Part shown: positions 1 through 9,237 of the stretch, one piece after another
Layout of the letters: each line of letters begins with the position of its first letter
How positions within the stretch are numbered: the first letter of the stretch is position 1
Position numbers and translations under genes: made by a program
Notes under the pieces: model-generated
Database searches by the model: none
Told to the model about the DNA's origin: nothing
What the model saw: only the letters and a program-made list of their open reading frames with translations
Source of the DNA: Variovorax ginsengisoli
GTDB taxonomy: Bacteria > Pseudomonadota > Gammaproteobacteria > Burkholderiales > Burkholderiaceae_C
Length of the DNA: 64,000 bases
Direction of reading: 5' to 3'
Assembly (NCBI RefSeq): GCF_030811835.1
Contig: NZ_JAUSRO010000011.1
Coordinates: 154,858 to 218,857, forward strand

Positions 1-69
1 GTCCGAATGCTTGCCAACACGATCAAGGCTTCGCAGCTTTACGTCAGTCAACTTCATAGGCCAGTGTAA
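1..69 (+). CDS. C-terminal tail of an unidentified protein (truncated by window edge)
   Basis: An open frame runs from the first base to a TAA at 67-69 and gives 22 residues ending SQLHRPV. It lies just upstream of a strong terminator on the same strand, which fits the end of a real gene. The tail is too short to assign a family. The G-rich near-repeat that follows (about 76-104) resembles what is sometimes seen past phage integrase genes, but that is only an impression. Confidence 0.3.
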   Translation, partial: VRMLANTIKASQLYVSQLHRPV

Positions 70-395
70 ACACAGCGGGGGCACAAATGGGGGCATATAT
101 CATCCATTCGCCATCGCTTCATAGGGACCTTCGGTTCCTGGCGGCGGACCAGATACAAGCCCGGACTAGTTCACGCTAGTCCGGGCTTTTTGCTTGTGGC
201 CAGGCGAATGTCCGGCCAATGCGCCACGACGGTCGTGAAGCCGCAGGCCGGAAGGCCCCGATCCGGCGGGTCTCGCCAGCGCCATCGTCAACACGGCCTC
301 CCCCACTGTCTTGCTAGTATTTGCGCTCTCGGCAACCGCCCGTCCCCGCATCGGCGGTCTGCCACGGCAACGCATTTCGTCATAGGAGGTACCAC
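70..395. other. Intergenic stretch without a recognisable gene
   Basis: This stretch holds a G-rich near-repeat (GGGGGCAC then GGGGGCAT, about 76-104), the terminator at 157-191, and the ribosome binding site AGGAGG at 384-389 for the next gene. Short open frames on both strands here lack a start with a ribosome binding site or any family resemblance. Confidence 0.5.
157..191 (+). terminator. Strong rho-independent terminator
   Basis: A perfect 13-bp stem (157-169 paired with 176-188) encloses a 6-nt loop and runs into five Ts at 187-191. It would end transcription of the gene entering from the left edge. The stem is symmetrical enough to work on the other strand too. Confidence 0.8.
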
Positions 396-851
396 GTGTC
401 CTGGAAGTCCCCTCTCGCCCTGCTCGCGCTGTCTGCCGCCGCCTTTCCGGCGCTGGCCCAGTCCGATCGCCAAGTGGTCGAGGCCATGATGACGCGCTCG
501 GCCAACGTCTGCCCGGGCCACAGCACCGAGCGCACCCTGCCGACCGTCAAGGCCGTGCCCGTCGGCGCGTTGCGGGTCATGCTCGACCGCGGCCTGGTGA
601 TGTGCCCCGACCGCCGCCTGGACGCCGACGCGCCGGCCGTCTTCTACGGCCGGGTCGGTGTGTTCGGATGGAACCCCGAAGTGGCGGCCAGCTCGGCAGT
701 GATCGTCAAGCAGATCGACGCCATGACCCGCAAGGACGAATACCCGCCGGACACGCTGGTGTGGGACGCCAAGGCCACGCCCCTCCAGCAGCGCACGGTG
801 CCGGCATTCGAGCCCAAGCCCGGCGCTGCCGTGCTGTTCAAGATCCGGTGA
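396..851 (+). CDS. Small exported protein of unknown function
   Basis: This encodes 151 residues from a GTG start, chosen because AGGAGG sits 6 nt upstream and the protein then opens with a typical signal peptide (hydrophobic LALLALSAAAF, cleavage near ALAQ). The mature part is about 130 residues with two cysteines and no motif I recognise; it is probably periplasmic. The frame stays open upstream of the GTG, but that extension would bury the signal peptide. It stands alone, convergent with the lipoprotein gene on its right. Confidence 0.7.
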   Translation: MSWKSPLALLALSAAAFPALAQSDRQVVEAMMTRSANVCPGHSTERTLPTVKAVPVGALRVMLDRGLVMCPDRRLDADAPAVFYGRVGVFGWNPEVAASSAVIVKQIDAMTRKDEYPPDTLVWDAKATPLQQRTVPAFEPKPGAAVLFKIR

Positions 852-888
852 TCCGACGCCGCAGCGCGGCCATGTGTTTGGGGGACGC

Positions 889-3108
889 TCAGGGCAGCCG
901 CTTGTCGCCGAACAGGCTGTCGTCGACCAGCGGGTAGCCGAGTTCGGGCTTGTAGCGGCGGTTCCAGTTGCCAGCGAATTTCACGCGCGTGGCAAAGGCG
1001 GCAAGGTCGGTCCGGTCCATGGATCCGGCATAGATCGCACTGGTCTGGTTGGTCGGCGACACCACGAAGCTGAATGCGGTACCGGCCGCTTCGAGTTGCG
1101 GCGGAATCGTGTTGCCCTTGATACCACCCAGCGTGATGCTGGCCAGGTAGTCGCCCACCGCGGTGATTTCACCGGCCGTGCCTTCGCCCAGGTTCGCGAT
1201 GGTGCCGCCGATGAAGGCATAGATCGTCTCTTCCTTGCCCAGCCCGCCCGGCGCCCCCACGGTGAAGCCCAGGTCGGCGATCGGGCTGCCCGTCACGTCG
1301 GTCTGGATGGTCACGATGCTGCCGGCCGGCAGGTTGCGGTCGGCGGTCCAGACGAACGCGGTCTCGTTGGTCAGTCCCTTGAACTCGCCCGTGCCGGTCT
1401 TGCGGTCGCGGTCGGTAAAGGTGACTTTCGTGCCGCCATTCACCGCCTTGAGCAACACGAAGGCGAAGGCGTCGGGCGCCTCGGCATTGGCGCCCACGAA
1501 CAGCAGGTCGCCGATGGCGAGCGAGGTGGGCTGGCCGGCTGCCACGAAGTTGAGCGTGGTGGCATCGTGGATGCCCGCGAACGCGTGGCCCGAGGCATCG
1601 ACGACGGCGTTCGCATCGACGGTCACGTAGTAGGCCGCATCGGCGTCCAGCTGCTGCGACGGGACGAGTTTCAGCACGTTGAAATTGCGTTGTACGCGCG
1701 CCGCGCTGCTGCTGGCGTTGAAGCGCTCGACCACGCTGCCATCGCCCTTGTGCAGCACGAGGTCGCCGGCCCCCAGGCGGATCGCCTTGTTGAAGCTCAG
1801 CGTGATGGCCGCATCGCGGTTGACGCCGACCCGGTCGTCGGCCGGCGTGGCACGGCGCAGTTGCGGCCCGGCGGCGTCGACCCACGGTGCGCCCAGGCGC
1901 ACGACAAAGCCGCCGAACTTCTGGTCGGCCGGATCGAGGTCCTTGGACACCGCGCTCTGGCCGGGCCAGACGGTGTCGCCGTTGTCCATGAGAAGCTGCA
2001 CTTGCGTACCCGCCTGGACCGGGCCGGCCACCCCGACGACCGACTCGAAGCTGCCGCCGGTTTCCTTGCGCAGCGCGTCGAGATCGTTCGACAGCTCGAC
2101 CGGCGCACTCTGCGCGTTGCCGGTCCAGCTGAAGAGCGCGAAGTTGCGATCGACGAGCGGACTGCTCGCGCCTGCGGGGCCGGCGACGATGAGGTAGTTG
2201 CCGTCGCTGCCCTTGTCGATGGAGCGGATGCCACGCCCGCCGAGTTCAAGCTCGATCGGCGTGCCGAAGTTGGCCTGGGTGGCGGTGCCGGCCAGCAGGG
2301 CGTTGGCGTTCTGCAGCGGCACGATCAGCGCCTTGTTGCGTGCGCCGGTGTCCGCCAGCGGTGCGCGAAAGCCCAGCCACAGGGCGCTGTCGCCCGGTGC
2401 GCTGGTCATGCCTTCGATGGAGAAACCGTCCACCCGTTCGGGCGCCACGCCCGCGGCCGCCGATGCGGCAAAGCCGAAGTGGTTGGCGCCCAGCCCGTGG
2501 CCATTCGTTGCGTCCCAGGCCACCAGCTGGGATTCCAGCGCGCTGAACTGGCCCACGTAATCGAAGGTCGTCGCCGCGCCGGTGCCTGCGACCTTGACGG
2601 CGAAGAGGTGCGAGCGATCGGCCATCGCATCTGCGCCGTCCTTGCTGTTGCTGTTCGAGCCTGTGAGGTAGAGCGTGTCACCGATGCGCGTGCCGGCCTC
2701 GAGGTCCAGCTCCTTCTTCAGCTTGGGGCCGTTGAGTTCATAGCTCCATTCGAGGACGGCAGCGCCGCCGGCACGCGGGTAGACGCGCAGCACGTTGGCT
2801 TCGTCGTCGGCCACGATCATGAAGTCGTCGGGCAGGGCAAAGGCGGTCGATGCGTCCGACGCGCCTTGCGTGGTGCCCGCGTTGGGCTTGAAGGTTTGCG
2901 ACGACAGCAGTTGCGGCAATGCCGGCGTGACGGGAGTGTCAGGCTGCGTCGCCGGGGGCTGCTCGGCGACCGGTTCGGTGCCGGTCGCGGGGCGGGCGTT
3001 GTCGCTGTGGCTACCACCCCCGCAGGCCGCCAGCGCCAGCACAAGGGCGCTGGCGATCAGCACGAGTTTGAAGGGCGGGACGGCGATGGTGCGAAGCGAA
3101 TGTTTCAT
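889..3108 (-). CDS. Large multidomain lipoprotein with an Ig-like domain
   Basis: This encodes 739 residues. The N-terminus is a lipoprotein signal with lipobox LAAC (Cys29), followed by a Gly/Ser/Pro/Thr-rich linker. Residues about 65-330 look like a beta-propeller-type region with repeated strand patterns, similar to DUF3616-type proteins. Residues about 335-460 resemble a bacterial Ig-like (SbsA) domain, with the phrases VNRDAAITLSFNKAI and YYVTVDANAV. The last 200 residues resemble the GDLLFVG...FAFVLL module of secreted nucleases and adhesins. It is probably anchored in the outer membrane and faces the periplasm or surface. The start is the ATG directly before the signal peptide; the frame is open much further upstream but without a better start. 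Function is unknown. Confidence 0.75.
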   Translation of the reverse strand: MKHSLRTIAVPPFKLVLIASALVLALAACGGGSHSDNARPATGTEPVAEQPPATQPDTPVTPALPQLLSSQTFKPNAGTTQGASDASTAFALPDDFMIVADDEANVLRVYPRAGGAAVLEWSYELNGPKLKKELDLEAGTRIGDTLYLTGSNSNSKDGADAMADRSHLFAVKVAGTGAATTFDYVGQFSALESQLVAWDATNGHGLGANHFGFAASAAAGVAPERVDGFSIEGMTSAPGDSALWLGFRAPLADTGARNKALIVPLQNANALLAGTATQANFGTPIELELGGRGIRSIDKGSDGNYLIVAGPAGASSPLVDRNFALFSWTGNAQSAPVELSNDLDALRKETGGSFESVVGVAGPVQAGTQVQLLMDNGDTVWPGQSAVSKDLDPADQKFGGFVVRLGAPWVDAAGPQLRRATPADDRVGVNRDAAITLSFNKAIRLGAGDLVLHKGDGSVVERFNASSSAARVQRNFNVLKLVPSQQLDADAAYYVTVDANAVVDASGHAFAGIHDATTLNFVAAGQPTSLAIGDLLFVGANAEAPDAFAFVLLKAVNGGTKVTFTDRDRKTGTGEFKGLTNETAFVWTADRNLPAGSIVTIQTDVTGSPIADLGFTVGAPGGLGKEETIYAFIGGTIANLGEGTAGEITAVGDYLASITLGGIKGNTIPPQLEAAGTAFSFVVSPTNQTSAIYAGSMDRTDLAAFATRVKFAGNWNRRYKPELGYPLVDDSLFGDKRLP

Positions 3109-3216
3109 GGCGTTCTGGAGGATCGAAACCGGGCATGCTGTTGAGCCGGTGTGACAGAACCGTGAAAGACTTCCAAATCGAAAGCTTGCTTGGGAGCAGC
3201 CGCTAAGCTCACTGCC

Positions 3217-4053
3217 ATGACTGCCCTGCCCCTGCGCCGCCTCTTCCTCCTCCTGCTCGCCGCCGCCGTACTCGCAGGCGCCTGGTTCACGCCCATGGAC
3301 CGCGCCGCCCGCAGCCAGGTCGAGGCTGGCCTGCAACGCGCACTCACCGCATTCGCAGCTGCACGCGCGCTGGGCGCGGTGATTTCCGTGGCGCAGGGCA
3401 CGCAGGTGGAGGTCACGCCGGCCGGCGTCGGGCTCAGCTTTGCGCCGGGCCAGGCGCTGCAGCCGCTCAATGAACTGGTGGACCGTTTCGGCGCCGTCAT
3501 GCTGGCGGCCAGCGTGGCCTTCGGCATCCAGTTGCTGCTGCTGAACATCGGCGGGCACGCCGTGGTGTCGGCGTTGGCGTCGGCGGCGGTGTTGTTGTGG
3601 GTGGCACTGCGCTGGCGCCGCGATGCGCCGTCGCCGCGCTGGCTGCAGCCGGTGGTGGTCGGGCTGCTGCTGGTGCGCTTTGCGGTGCCGCTGGGCGCGC
3701 TGGCCAACGAGGCGGTCTACCGCAGCTTCATGGCCGACGACTACCGCGCCGCGCTGAGCACCATCGAACGTTCGCCCGACGCGGTGATCGGCAGCGCGAC
3801 CGCCACGCCACCCGCACAGGACACAGGCTTCATCGAGCGCATCCGGCAATGGGCCAAGGGCCTGCCGGACTTGAAGTCGGGCTACGACGCCATCCTCAGT
3901 GCGGCGTCCGACTGGGCGGGCAAGATGGTCCGGTTGATCGCGGTGTTCGCGTTGCAGACGGTGGTGCTGCCGATCGGCTTTCTCTGGCTGTCGTGGCGGC
4001 TGGCACGCTGGGCGGTGCAGGCGCCTTCGCGTCAAGCGCCGGGTTCCACTTAA
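3217..4053 (+). CDS. Predicted inner-membrane protein, unknown function
   Basis: This encodes 278 residues. It has an N-terminal hydrophobic segment (about 6-22), a soluble stretch that is probably periplasmic, then hydrophobic segments near 85-125 and 140-160. A hydrophilic stretch of about 80 residues follows, and a last hydrophobic segment lies near 240-262. There are no catalytic motifs. The ATG at 3217 is preferred over an in-frame TTG at 3190 because it begins directly at the membrane anchor. It is divergent from the lipoprotein gene, which starts 109 bp away, so the two may share a control region. Confidence 0.7.
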   Translation: MTALPLRRLFLLLLAAAVLAGAWFTPMDRAARSQVEAGLQRALTAFAAARALGAVISVAQGTQVEVTPAGVGLSFAPGQALQPLNELVDRFGAVMLAASVAFGIQLLLLNIGGHAVVSALASAAVLLWVALRWRRDAPSPRWLQPVVVGLLLVRFAVPLGALANEAVYRSFMADDYRAALSTIERSPDAVIGSATATPPAQDTGFIERIRQWAKGLPDLKSGYDAILSAASDWAGKMVRLIAVFALQTVVLPIGFLWLSWRLARWAVQAPSRQAPGST

Positions 4054-4344
4054 GCTGCGCCTAAGCCAGCGCTTGCATACTGCATCCGGACGGTCTTTCC
4101 AGCGCTGGTAGAGGTCGCTTCGGCATCCGCCCATGAGGGCGGCTCCTCGAAGCTGGAGGCTGTCACTTCTTTGCACATGGGCCTGTGCACACCTGCACAT
4201 GGCCTATCCCGGCTCTGCCGTCCTCCTCGCGTCCCACACGACGCGGCACGACTGCCCTACGCAAGCCGCACGGGTGCCTGACTAGCTTGTCGCCAAGCGC
4301 CTACCCATCGTGGAGTGGGCAACGCCACCCGCGACACGTCTTCC
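4054..4344. other. Non-coding gap upstream of the molybdoenzyme gene
   Basis: I see no gene here. Two small inverted repeats occur: a 10-bp palindrome CCAGCGCTGG at 4099-4108, and CCGCCC-4 nt-GGGCGG at 4127-4142 without a T-run. The sequence TGCACATGG occurs twice between about 4170 and 4205. A promoter for the downstream pair probably lies here, but I cannot point to a convincing -35/-10. Confidence 0.4.
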
Positions 4345-6669
4345 ATGAGCGACTCCCCGTCATTCGAACCCAACACCCACCCCGCCGGCGGCTGGGGATC
4401 GATCAAGGCCGTCGGCACCTACCTGCTGCGCGAAGGTGTGCCGCTGGCCGGCACCCACGCGCTGCTCAAGCAGAACAAGTCCGATGGCTTTGCCTGTGTG
4501 AGCTGCGCCTGGGCCAAGCCGGCCCAACCGCACACGGCCGAATTCTGCGAGAACGGCGCCAAGGCCACGGCCTGGGAACTCACGCGCAAGCGGATGCCTG
4601 CCGCGTTCTTTGCCGAACACACGCTCACCGAGCTCGAAGGCTGGAGCGACCACGCGCTCGAAGCCGGCGGACGCCTGACGGTGCCGATGCGCTGGGACGC
4701 GGCGACCGACCGCTATCTCGAAGTGAGCTGGGACGATGCCTTTGCCGACATCGGCGCCGAACTGCGTGCCTTGCGCGCGCAGGACCCGGCCTCGGTCGTC
4801 TTCTATGCCTCGGGCCGCGCCTCGCTGGAGACCAGCTACATGTACCAGTTGCTGGCGCGCCTCTACGGCAACAACAACCTGCCCGACAGCTCGAACATGT
4901 GCCACGAAAGCACCTCGGTCGCGCTGCCGCAGACCATCGGCGTGCCGGTGGGCACGGTCACGCTCGACGACTTCGAGCAGGCCGATGCGATCTTCTTCTT
5001 TGGCCAGAACCCAGGCGTCAACAGCCCGCGCATGCTGCACCCGCTGCAGAACGCGCGAAAGCGCGGCGTGCCCATCGTCACCTTCAATCCGCTGCGCGAA
5101 CCCGGTTTGGTGAGCTTCGCCAATCCCCAGTCACCCGTCGAGATGCTCACGCCGGCCGAGACCGCCATCAGCACCCAGTACCTGCAGGTGAAGATCGCTG
5201 GCGACATCGCGGCCATCAGCGGCATGTGCAAGGCGCTCATTGCCGCAGACGACGCCGCACAGGCGACGGCCGGCGCTGCGCGGGTGCTCGATGCGGCCTT
5301 CATTGCGGAACACACGCGCGGCTTCGACGAATTTGCTGCCGCCATGCGGGCCACGGGGTGGGAGGCGATCGAGCGCGAGTCGGGCCTGGCGCGCAGCGAC
5401 CTCGAAGCCGCTGCGCGCACTTTCGCGCAGGCCCGCGCGGTCATCTGCGTGTACGGCATGGGGCTGACCCAGCATCGCCAGGGGGTGCAGAACGTGCAGA
5501 TGGTGTCGAACCTGCTGCTGATGGGGGGCCATATCGGCCGGCCCGGCGCGGGCATCTGCCCGGTGCGCGGCCATTCGAATGTGCAGGGCCAGCGCACCGT
5601 CGGCATCACAGAGAAACCCGAACTCGCGCCGCTGGACCAGCTCGCTGCGCTCTACGACTTCGAGCCACCGCGCAAGAAGGGCATGAATACGGTCGAAACC
5701 TGCACCGGCGTGCTCGACGGCTCGGTGCGCGGCTTCATCGGGCTGGGCGGCAACTTCGTGCGGGCGGTGCCAGAGACGGAGGCCATCGAAGCCGCCTGGC
5801 GCAAGCTGCGCCTGACGGTACAGATCGCGACCAAGCTCAACCGCAGCCACCTCATTCACGGCGAGGTCGCGTACCTGCTGCCCTGCCTGGGCCGCATCGA
5901 GATCGACACACAGGCCAGCGGCGAGCAGACGGTGGCCGTCGAAGACTCGACCGGCTTCATGCATGCGTCGAAGGGCGTGGCCGATCCGGCCGCGGCAACG
6001 CTGCGCTCCGAGGCCGCCATCATCGCTGGCATGGCGCAGGCCACGCTGCCGCCCAACCCGAAAGTGCCCTGGCACGCATGGGTCGGCGACTATGCAAAGG
6101 TGCGCGACGCGATAGAGGCCACTTGGCCCGAGATATTCCGCGACTTCAACGCGCGCTTTCGGCAGCCGGGCGGCTTCCAGCGCCCGATTCCGGCGCGCGA
6201 GCGGGTGTGGAAGACGCCATCGGGCAAGGCGCACTTCATCGTGCCGGACGGCCTGGACGAAAACCCCGACACGCCTGCCCACGGATCCGACGTGCTGCGT
6301 CTGATGACGATGCGCAGCGACGACCAGTTCAACACCACCATCTACAGCCTGGACGACCGCTTTCGCGGCATCTACGGCACGCGCCAGGTGCTGCTGATGA
6401 ACACGGCGGACATGGCGCGCCTGGGCTTGGCCGAAGGCGCCATGGTCACCGCCACCACGGCCGTGGACGATGGCCAGCACCGCGCCGTGGCCGGCCTGCG
6501 CGTGACGCCGTATGACATCCCGCCAGGCTGCGTCGCGGGCTACTACCCCGAATGCAATCCGCTGATGCCACTGGCACACCACGCGCTCCACAGCCAGGTG
6601 CCGGCGGCCAAGTCGATCCCGGTGCGCCTGCACCTCGATTCCATCCCCACAGAAGCCCAACGACCATGA
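4345..6669 (+). CDS. FdhF/YdeP family molybdopterin oxidoreductase
   Basis: This encodes 774 residues, near the usual length of about 760 for the YdeP group. Early cysteines (FACVSCAW and EFCENG) match the YdeP N-terminus. The sequence MCHES (Cys186) falls where formate dehydrogenase H carries its selenocysteine molybdenum ligand. Motifs such as FFFGQNPGVNSPR, GMGLTQH and the C-terminal molydopterin dinucleotide-binding domain (GIYGTRQV, TPYDIPPGC) follow in order. It should bind bis-MGD in the cytoplasm; YdeP itself is tied to acid resistance and its substrate is unsettled. The ATG was chosen over an in-frame GTG 30 bp upstream. Its stop overlaps the start of the catalase-like gene, so the two are probably translationally coupled. 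Confidence 0.9.
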   Translation: MSDSPSFEPNTHPAGGWGSIKAVGTYLLREGVPLAGTHALLKQNKSDGFACVSCAWAKPAQPHTAEFCENGAKATAWELTRKRMPAAFFAEHTLTELEGWSDHALEAGGRLTVPMRWDAATDRYLEVSWDDAFADIGAELRALRAQDPASVVFYASGRASLETSYMYQLLARLYGNNNLPDSSNMCHESTSVALPQTIGVPVGTVTLDDFEQADAIFFFGQNPGVNSPRMLHPLQNARKRGVPIVTFNPLREPGLVSFANPQSPVEMLTPAETAISTQYLQVKIAGDIAAISGMCKALIAADDAAQATAGAARVLDAAFIAEHTRGFDEFAAAMRATGWEAIERESGLARSDLEAAARTFAQARAVICVYGMGLTQHRQGVQNVQMVSNLLLMGGHIGRPGAGICPVRGHSNVQGQRTVGITEKPELAPLDQLAALYDFEPPRKKGMNTVETCTGVLDGSVRGFIGLGGNFVRAVPETEAIEAAWRKLRLTVQIATKLNRSHLIHGEVAYLLPCLGRIEIDTQASGEQTVAVEDSTGFMHASKGVADPAAATLRSEAAIIAGMAQATLPPNPKVPWHAWVGDYAKVRDAIEATWPEIFRDFNARFRQPGGFQRPIPARERVWKTPSGKAHFIVPDGLDENPDTPAHGSDVLRLMTMRSDDQFNTTIYSLDDRFRGIYGTRQVLLMNTADMARLGLAEGAMVTATTAVDDGQHRAVAGLRVTPYDIPPGCVAGYYPECNPLMPLAHHALHSQVPAAKSIPVRLHLDSIPTEAQRP

Positions 6670-7781
6670 CGACATCCACGACACCCGGCCCCATCGTTCC
6701 ACTGCGCTACGAGCCTGCATTCGAAGTGCCGGAAGAGGACGAGGCCGAAACCACCCAGTCGCTCATCGAGACCCTGACCCGCATCGGCGAAACCGTGCGC
6801 AAGGACGAAGGCCATGCCCACCGTGGCGTGCATGCCAAGAGCCATGGCCTGCTGCTGGGCCGGCTCGATGTGCTCCCCGGCCTGCCCGAAATGCTGGCGC
6901 AGGGCCTGTTCGCACAGCCGGGCAGCTATCCGGTGGCCATGCGCATCTCGACGGTACCGGGCGACCTGCTGGACGATGCGGTGTCGACGCCGCGCGGCCT
7001 GGCGGTGAAGGTTGTGGGTGTGCCCGGCGAGCGCCTGTCCACCAGCGAAGGCGCCGCCACGCAGGACTTCGTGATGGTCAACGGCCCGGTGTTCAGTGCC
7101 CCCAATGCGAAGAAATTCCTGCAGACGCTCAAGCTGCTGGCCAGCACCACCGACAAGGCGCCAGGCCTCAAGAAGGTGCTGGCCGCCACACTGCGGGGCG
7201 TTGAGTCCCTCATCGAGAAGGTCGGCGGCGAGAGCGCTACGCTCAAGGCCATGGGCGGCCATCCGGAAACCCACGTGCTCGGCGAGACCTATTACTCGCA
7301 GGTGCCCATGCGCTATGGCCCCTACATGGCCAAGCTGTCGATCGCGCCCGTGTCGCCCTCGCTCACGGCGCTGATCGACGCGCCGGTCGACCTCGACGGC
7401 AAGCCCGACGGCCTGCGCGAAGCGGTGGTCGAGCATTTCCGCGCGCAGGGCGGCACCTGGGAATTGCGCGTGCAGCTGTGCACCGACCTGGAAACGATGC
7501 CGATCGAGGATGCCTCGGTGCAGTGGCCTGAAGACCAGAGCCCCTACGTGGCCGTGGCGCGGATCACGGCCGAACCCCAGGTGGCGTGGAGCCCCGCGCG
7601 CTCGGCCGCTGTGGATGACGGCATGGCCTTCAGCCCGTGGCACACGCTGGCCGCACACCAGCCTATCGGCTCGATCATGCGGGTGCGCAAGGCCGTGTAT
7701 GAAGCGTCGGCCCGCTTTCGTTCCCAACACAACGCCACGCGGGTGCAGGAGCCCGAAACGCTGACCTCGCTGCCTGAGTAG
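6666..7781 (+). CDS. Catalase-family hemoprotein (short, catalase-like)
   Basis: This encodes 371 residues, shorter than true monofunctional catalases (about 480 or more). The distal heme motif RGVHAK (His56), the phrase VNGPVFSAPNAKKF and a proximal RxxxY (Arg341 to Tyr345, RKAVY) are all present, so heme binding with a tyrosine ligand is likely. No signal peptide is visible. Proteins of this class act as peroxidases or weak catalases. Its ATG overlaps the TGA of the YdeP-like gene (ATGA), which suggests a shared oxidative or acid stress role; that link is inferred from position only. Confidence 0.85.
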   Translation: MTTSTTPGPIVPLRYEPAFEVPEEDEAETTQSLIETLTRIGETVRKDEGHAHRGVHAKSHGLLLGRLDVLPGLPEMLAQGLFAQPGSYPVAMRISTVPGDLLDDAVSTPRGLAVKVVGVPGERLSTSEGAATQDFVMVNGPVFSAPNAKKFLQTLKLLASTTDKAPGLKKVLAATLRGVESLIEKVGGESATLKAMGGHPETHVLGETYYSQVPMRYGPYMAKLSIAPVSPSLTALIDAPVDLDGKPDGLREAVVEHFRAQGGTWELRVQLCTDLETMPIEDASVQWPEDQSPYVAVARITAEPQVAWSPARSAAVDDGMAFSPWHTLAAHQPIGSIMRVRKAVYEASARFRSQHNATRVQEPETLTSLPE

Positions 7782-7959
7782 GAAAACATCCTGCACGACA
7801 AGGGCACGGCCGCTGGCATGCGGGCGCTGGAAAAATCCAGACACTTCTGGCACACATTGAAAGAACCCCGATGCCACACCGCCCCCTCCGCAGTGCGAAC
7901 CCGTGTTGTTTTCCATCTGGGGCCGGGCTTTCAACCTGTTCCACGGGCGTGGTGGGTGC

Positions 7960-8229
7960 ATGATGCGCGCCGCCTACCCGATTGCACCCCCCACGGCCGC
8001 CGATCTGAACTTCGTCTATCACGGCTGGCAGTTCTTCCTCGGGGCGGATCCGACGCCGTCCTCCACCTTCACCTCGCGCGTGCTCTGGCGCTTGCAGGGC
8101 ACCGAACACATGGCCCTGCCCATACCTTCTGAACCGTTTGCAAGCGAAGCACTCGCGCTCCTGCATGCCGAAAAGCAGGCGGTGCGCTGGGTGCGCGACC
8201 ACATGGGGTACGGTCAGGCCGAGGTCTGA
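7960..8229 (+). CDS. Small hypothetical protein
   Basis: This encodes 89 residues with codon use like the neighbours (third positions mostly G or C). I recognise no motif; aromatic residues and histidines cluster near FVYHGWQFF. The ATG pair at 7960/7963 is the likeliest start, but a GTG at 7903 would add 19 residues. It ends 30 bp before the convergent rsmI stop. The 180 bp between it and the catalase-like gene show no other feature. Confidence 0.5.
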   Translation: MMRAAYPIAPPTAADLNFVYHGWQFFLGADPTPSSTFTSRVLWRLQGTEHMALPIPSEPFASEALALLHAEKQAVRWVRDHMGYGQAEV

Positions 8230-8259
8230 CGCGATCCGCTTCCTCTTTCCGTTGCGCCC

Positions 8260-9201
8260 TCAGTCGGCGCCTTCGCCTTCGCTCTTGATGCGGAGGGCCG
8301 CGTCGTAGAGCCCATTGCGCGAAGCACCGCAGATCTCCGCGGCCAGGCGCACCGCGGTCTTCAGCGGCAGCTCGGGCAGCAGCAGGCGCAGCACACGGTC
8401 GGCCTCCGCGCCGTCGTCGGCCGCAACGGCCACCGGATGCAGCACCAGCGCAAATTCGCCCCGCATGCGGTCCTTGCCGGCGGCAAACCATGCCGGCAAC
8501 GCCTGCGCCTCCACCGTGGCGATCTCCTCGAACTGCTTGGTCAGCTCGCGGCCCACGGTGACGCGCCGGCTGCCCAGCACCGCCAGCGCGCGCGCCAGCA
8601 CGTCGATGCGGTGCGGTGCCTCCAGCAGCACCACGCTGCGCGGCTCCGCTGCCAACGCCTGTACGGCCGTGTCACGCTCCCCGGCCTTGCTCGGCAGGAA
8701 GCCGGCGAACACGAAGGCACTGTGCGCGTCGCCGCCGGCCACCAGGCCGGCCGCGCTGATGAGCGTGATCACGCTGCTGGCGCCCGGCAGCGGCAGCACG
8801 CGATGGCCCGCCTCGCGCACGGCGGCGGCCAGCCGCGCGCCCGGGTCGCTCACACCCGGCGTGCCTGCGTCGCTGACGTAGGCGACACGTTCGCCCGCGG
8901 CCAGACGGGCGACCACGGCCTGGGCGGCCTCCACCTCGTTGTGCTGGTGCACGGCCAGCAGCTGCGCGCCGGGCCGGTCGATGCCGTAGGCGCGCAGCAT
9001 GCCTTGGGTGTGGCGCGTGTCCTCACAGGCCACCACGTCGACTTTCTGCAGCACCAGCAGCGCACGCAGCGTGATGTCCGCCAGGTTGCCGATGGGCGTG
9101 GCGACCACGTACAGCGTGCCCTGCGGATAATGCTGCGCACCCGCGGCATCTTGCGCGGCCGCCAGGGCGGCGCCGAAGGAGGCGGGAGCAAGTGAACTCA
9201 A
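8260..9201 (-). CDS. rsmI: 16S rRNA 2'-O-ribose C1402 methyltransferase RsmI
   Basis: This encodes 313 residues. The protein uses S-adenosylmethionine to methylate the ribose of C1402 in the decoding centre of 16S rRNA. Family hallmarks are YVVATPIGNLADITLRA near the start, CEDTRHT, SDAGTPGVSDPG (the SAM-binding loop) and LPGASS. No ATG lies near the conserved start; a TTG preceded by GGAG 8 nt upstream is the best initiation site and gives a length near the family norm. It is divergent from the yraN-like gene with only 36 bp between the starts, so the promoters are compact. Confidence 0.93.
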   Translation of the reverse strand: MSSLAPASFGAALAAAQDAAGAQHYPQGTLYVVATPIGNLADITLRALLVLQKVDVVACEDTRHTQGMLRAYGIDRPGAQLLAVHQHNEVEAAQAVVARLAAGERVAYVSDAGTPGVSDPGARLAAAVREAGHRVLPLPGASSVITLISAAGLVAGGDAHSAFVFAGFLPSKAGERDTAVQALAAEPRSVVLLEAPHRIDVLARALAVLGSRRVTVGRELTKQFEEIATVEAQALPAWFAAGKDRMRGEFALVLHPVAVAADDGAEADRVLRLLLPELPLKTAVRLAAEICGASRNGLYDAALRIKSEGEGAD

Positions 9202-9237
9202 GGGCGGGTCTCCAGAGAAGAAAGAAATGACGGGCGG

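Noticed and set aside
874..3144. Long plus-strand open frame opposite the lipoprotein gene
   Set aside because: It is antisense to a protein with a clear lipobox and domains. Long antisense frames are expected in GC-rich coding DNA.
4185..6515. Second plus-strand frame over the YdeP-like gene
   Set aside because: Its translation is Arg/Ala/Gly-rich without motifs, and the other frame carries conserved family motifs.
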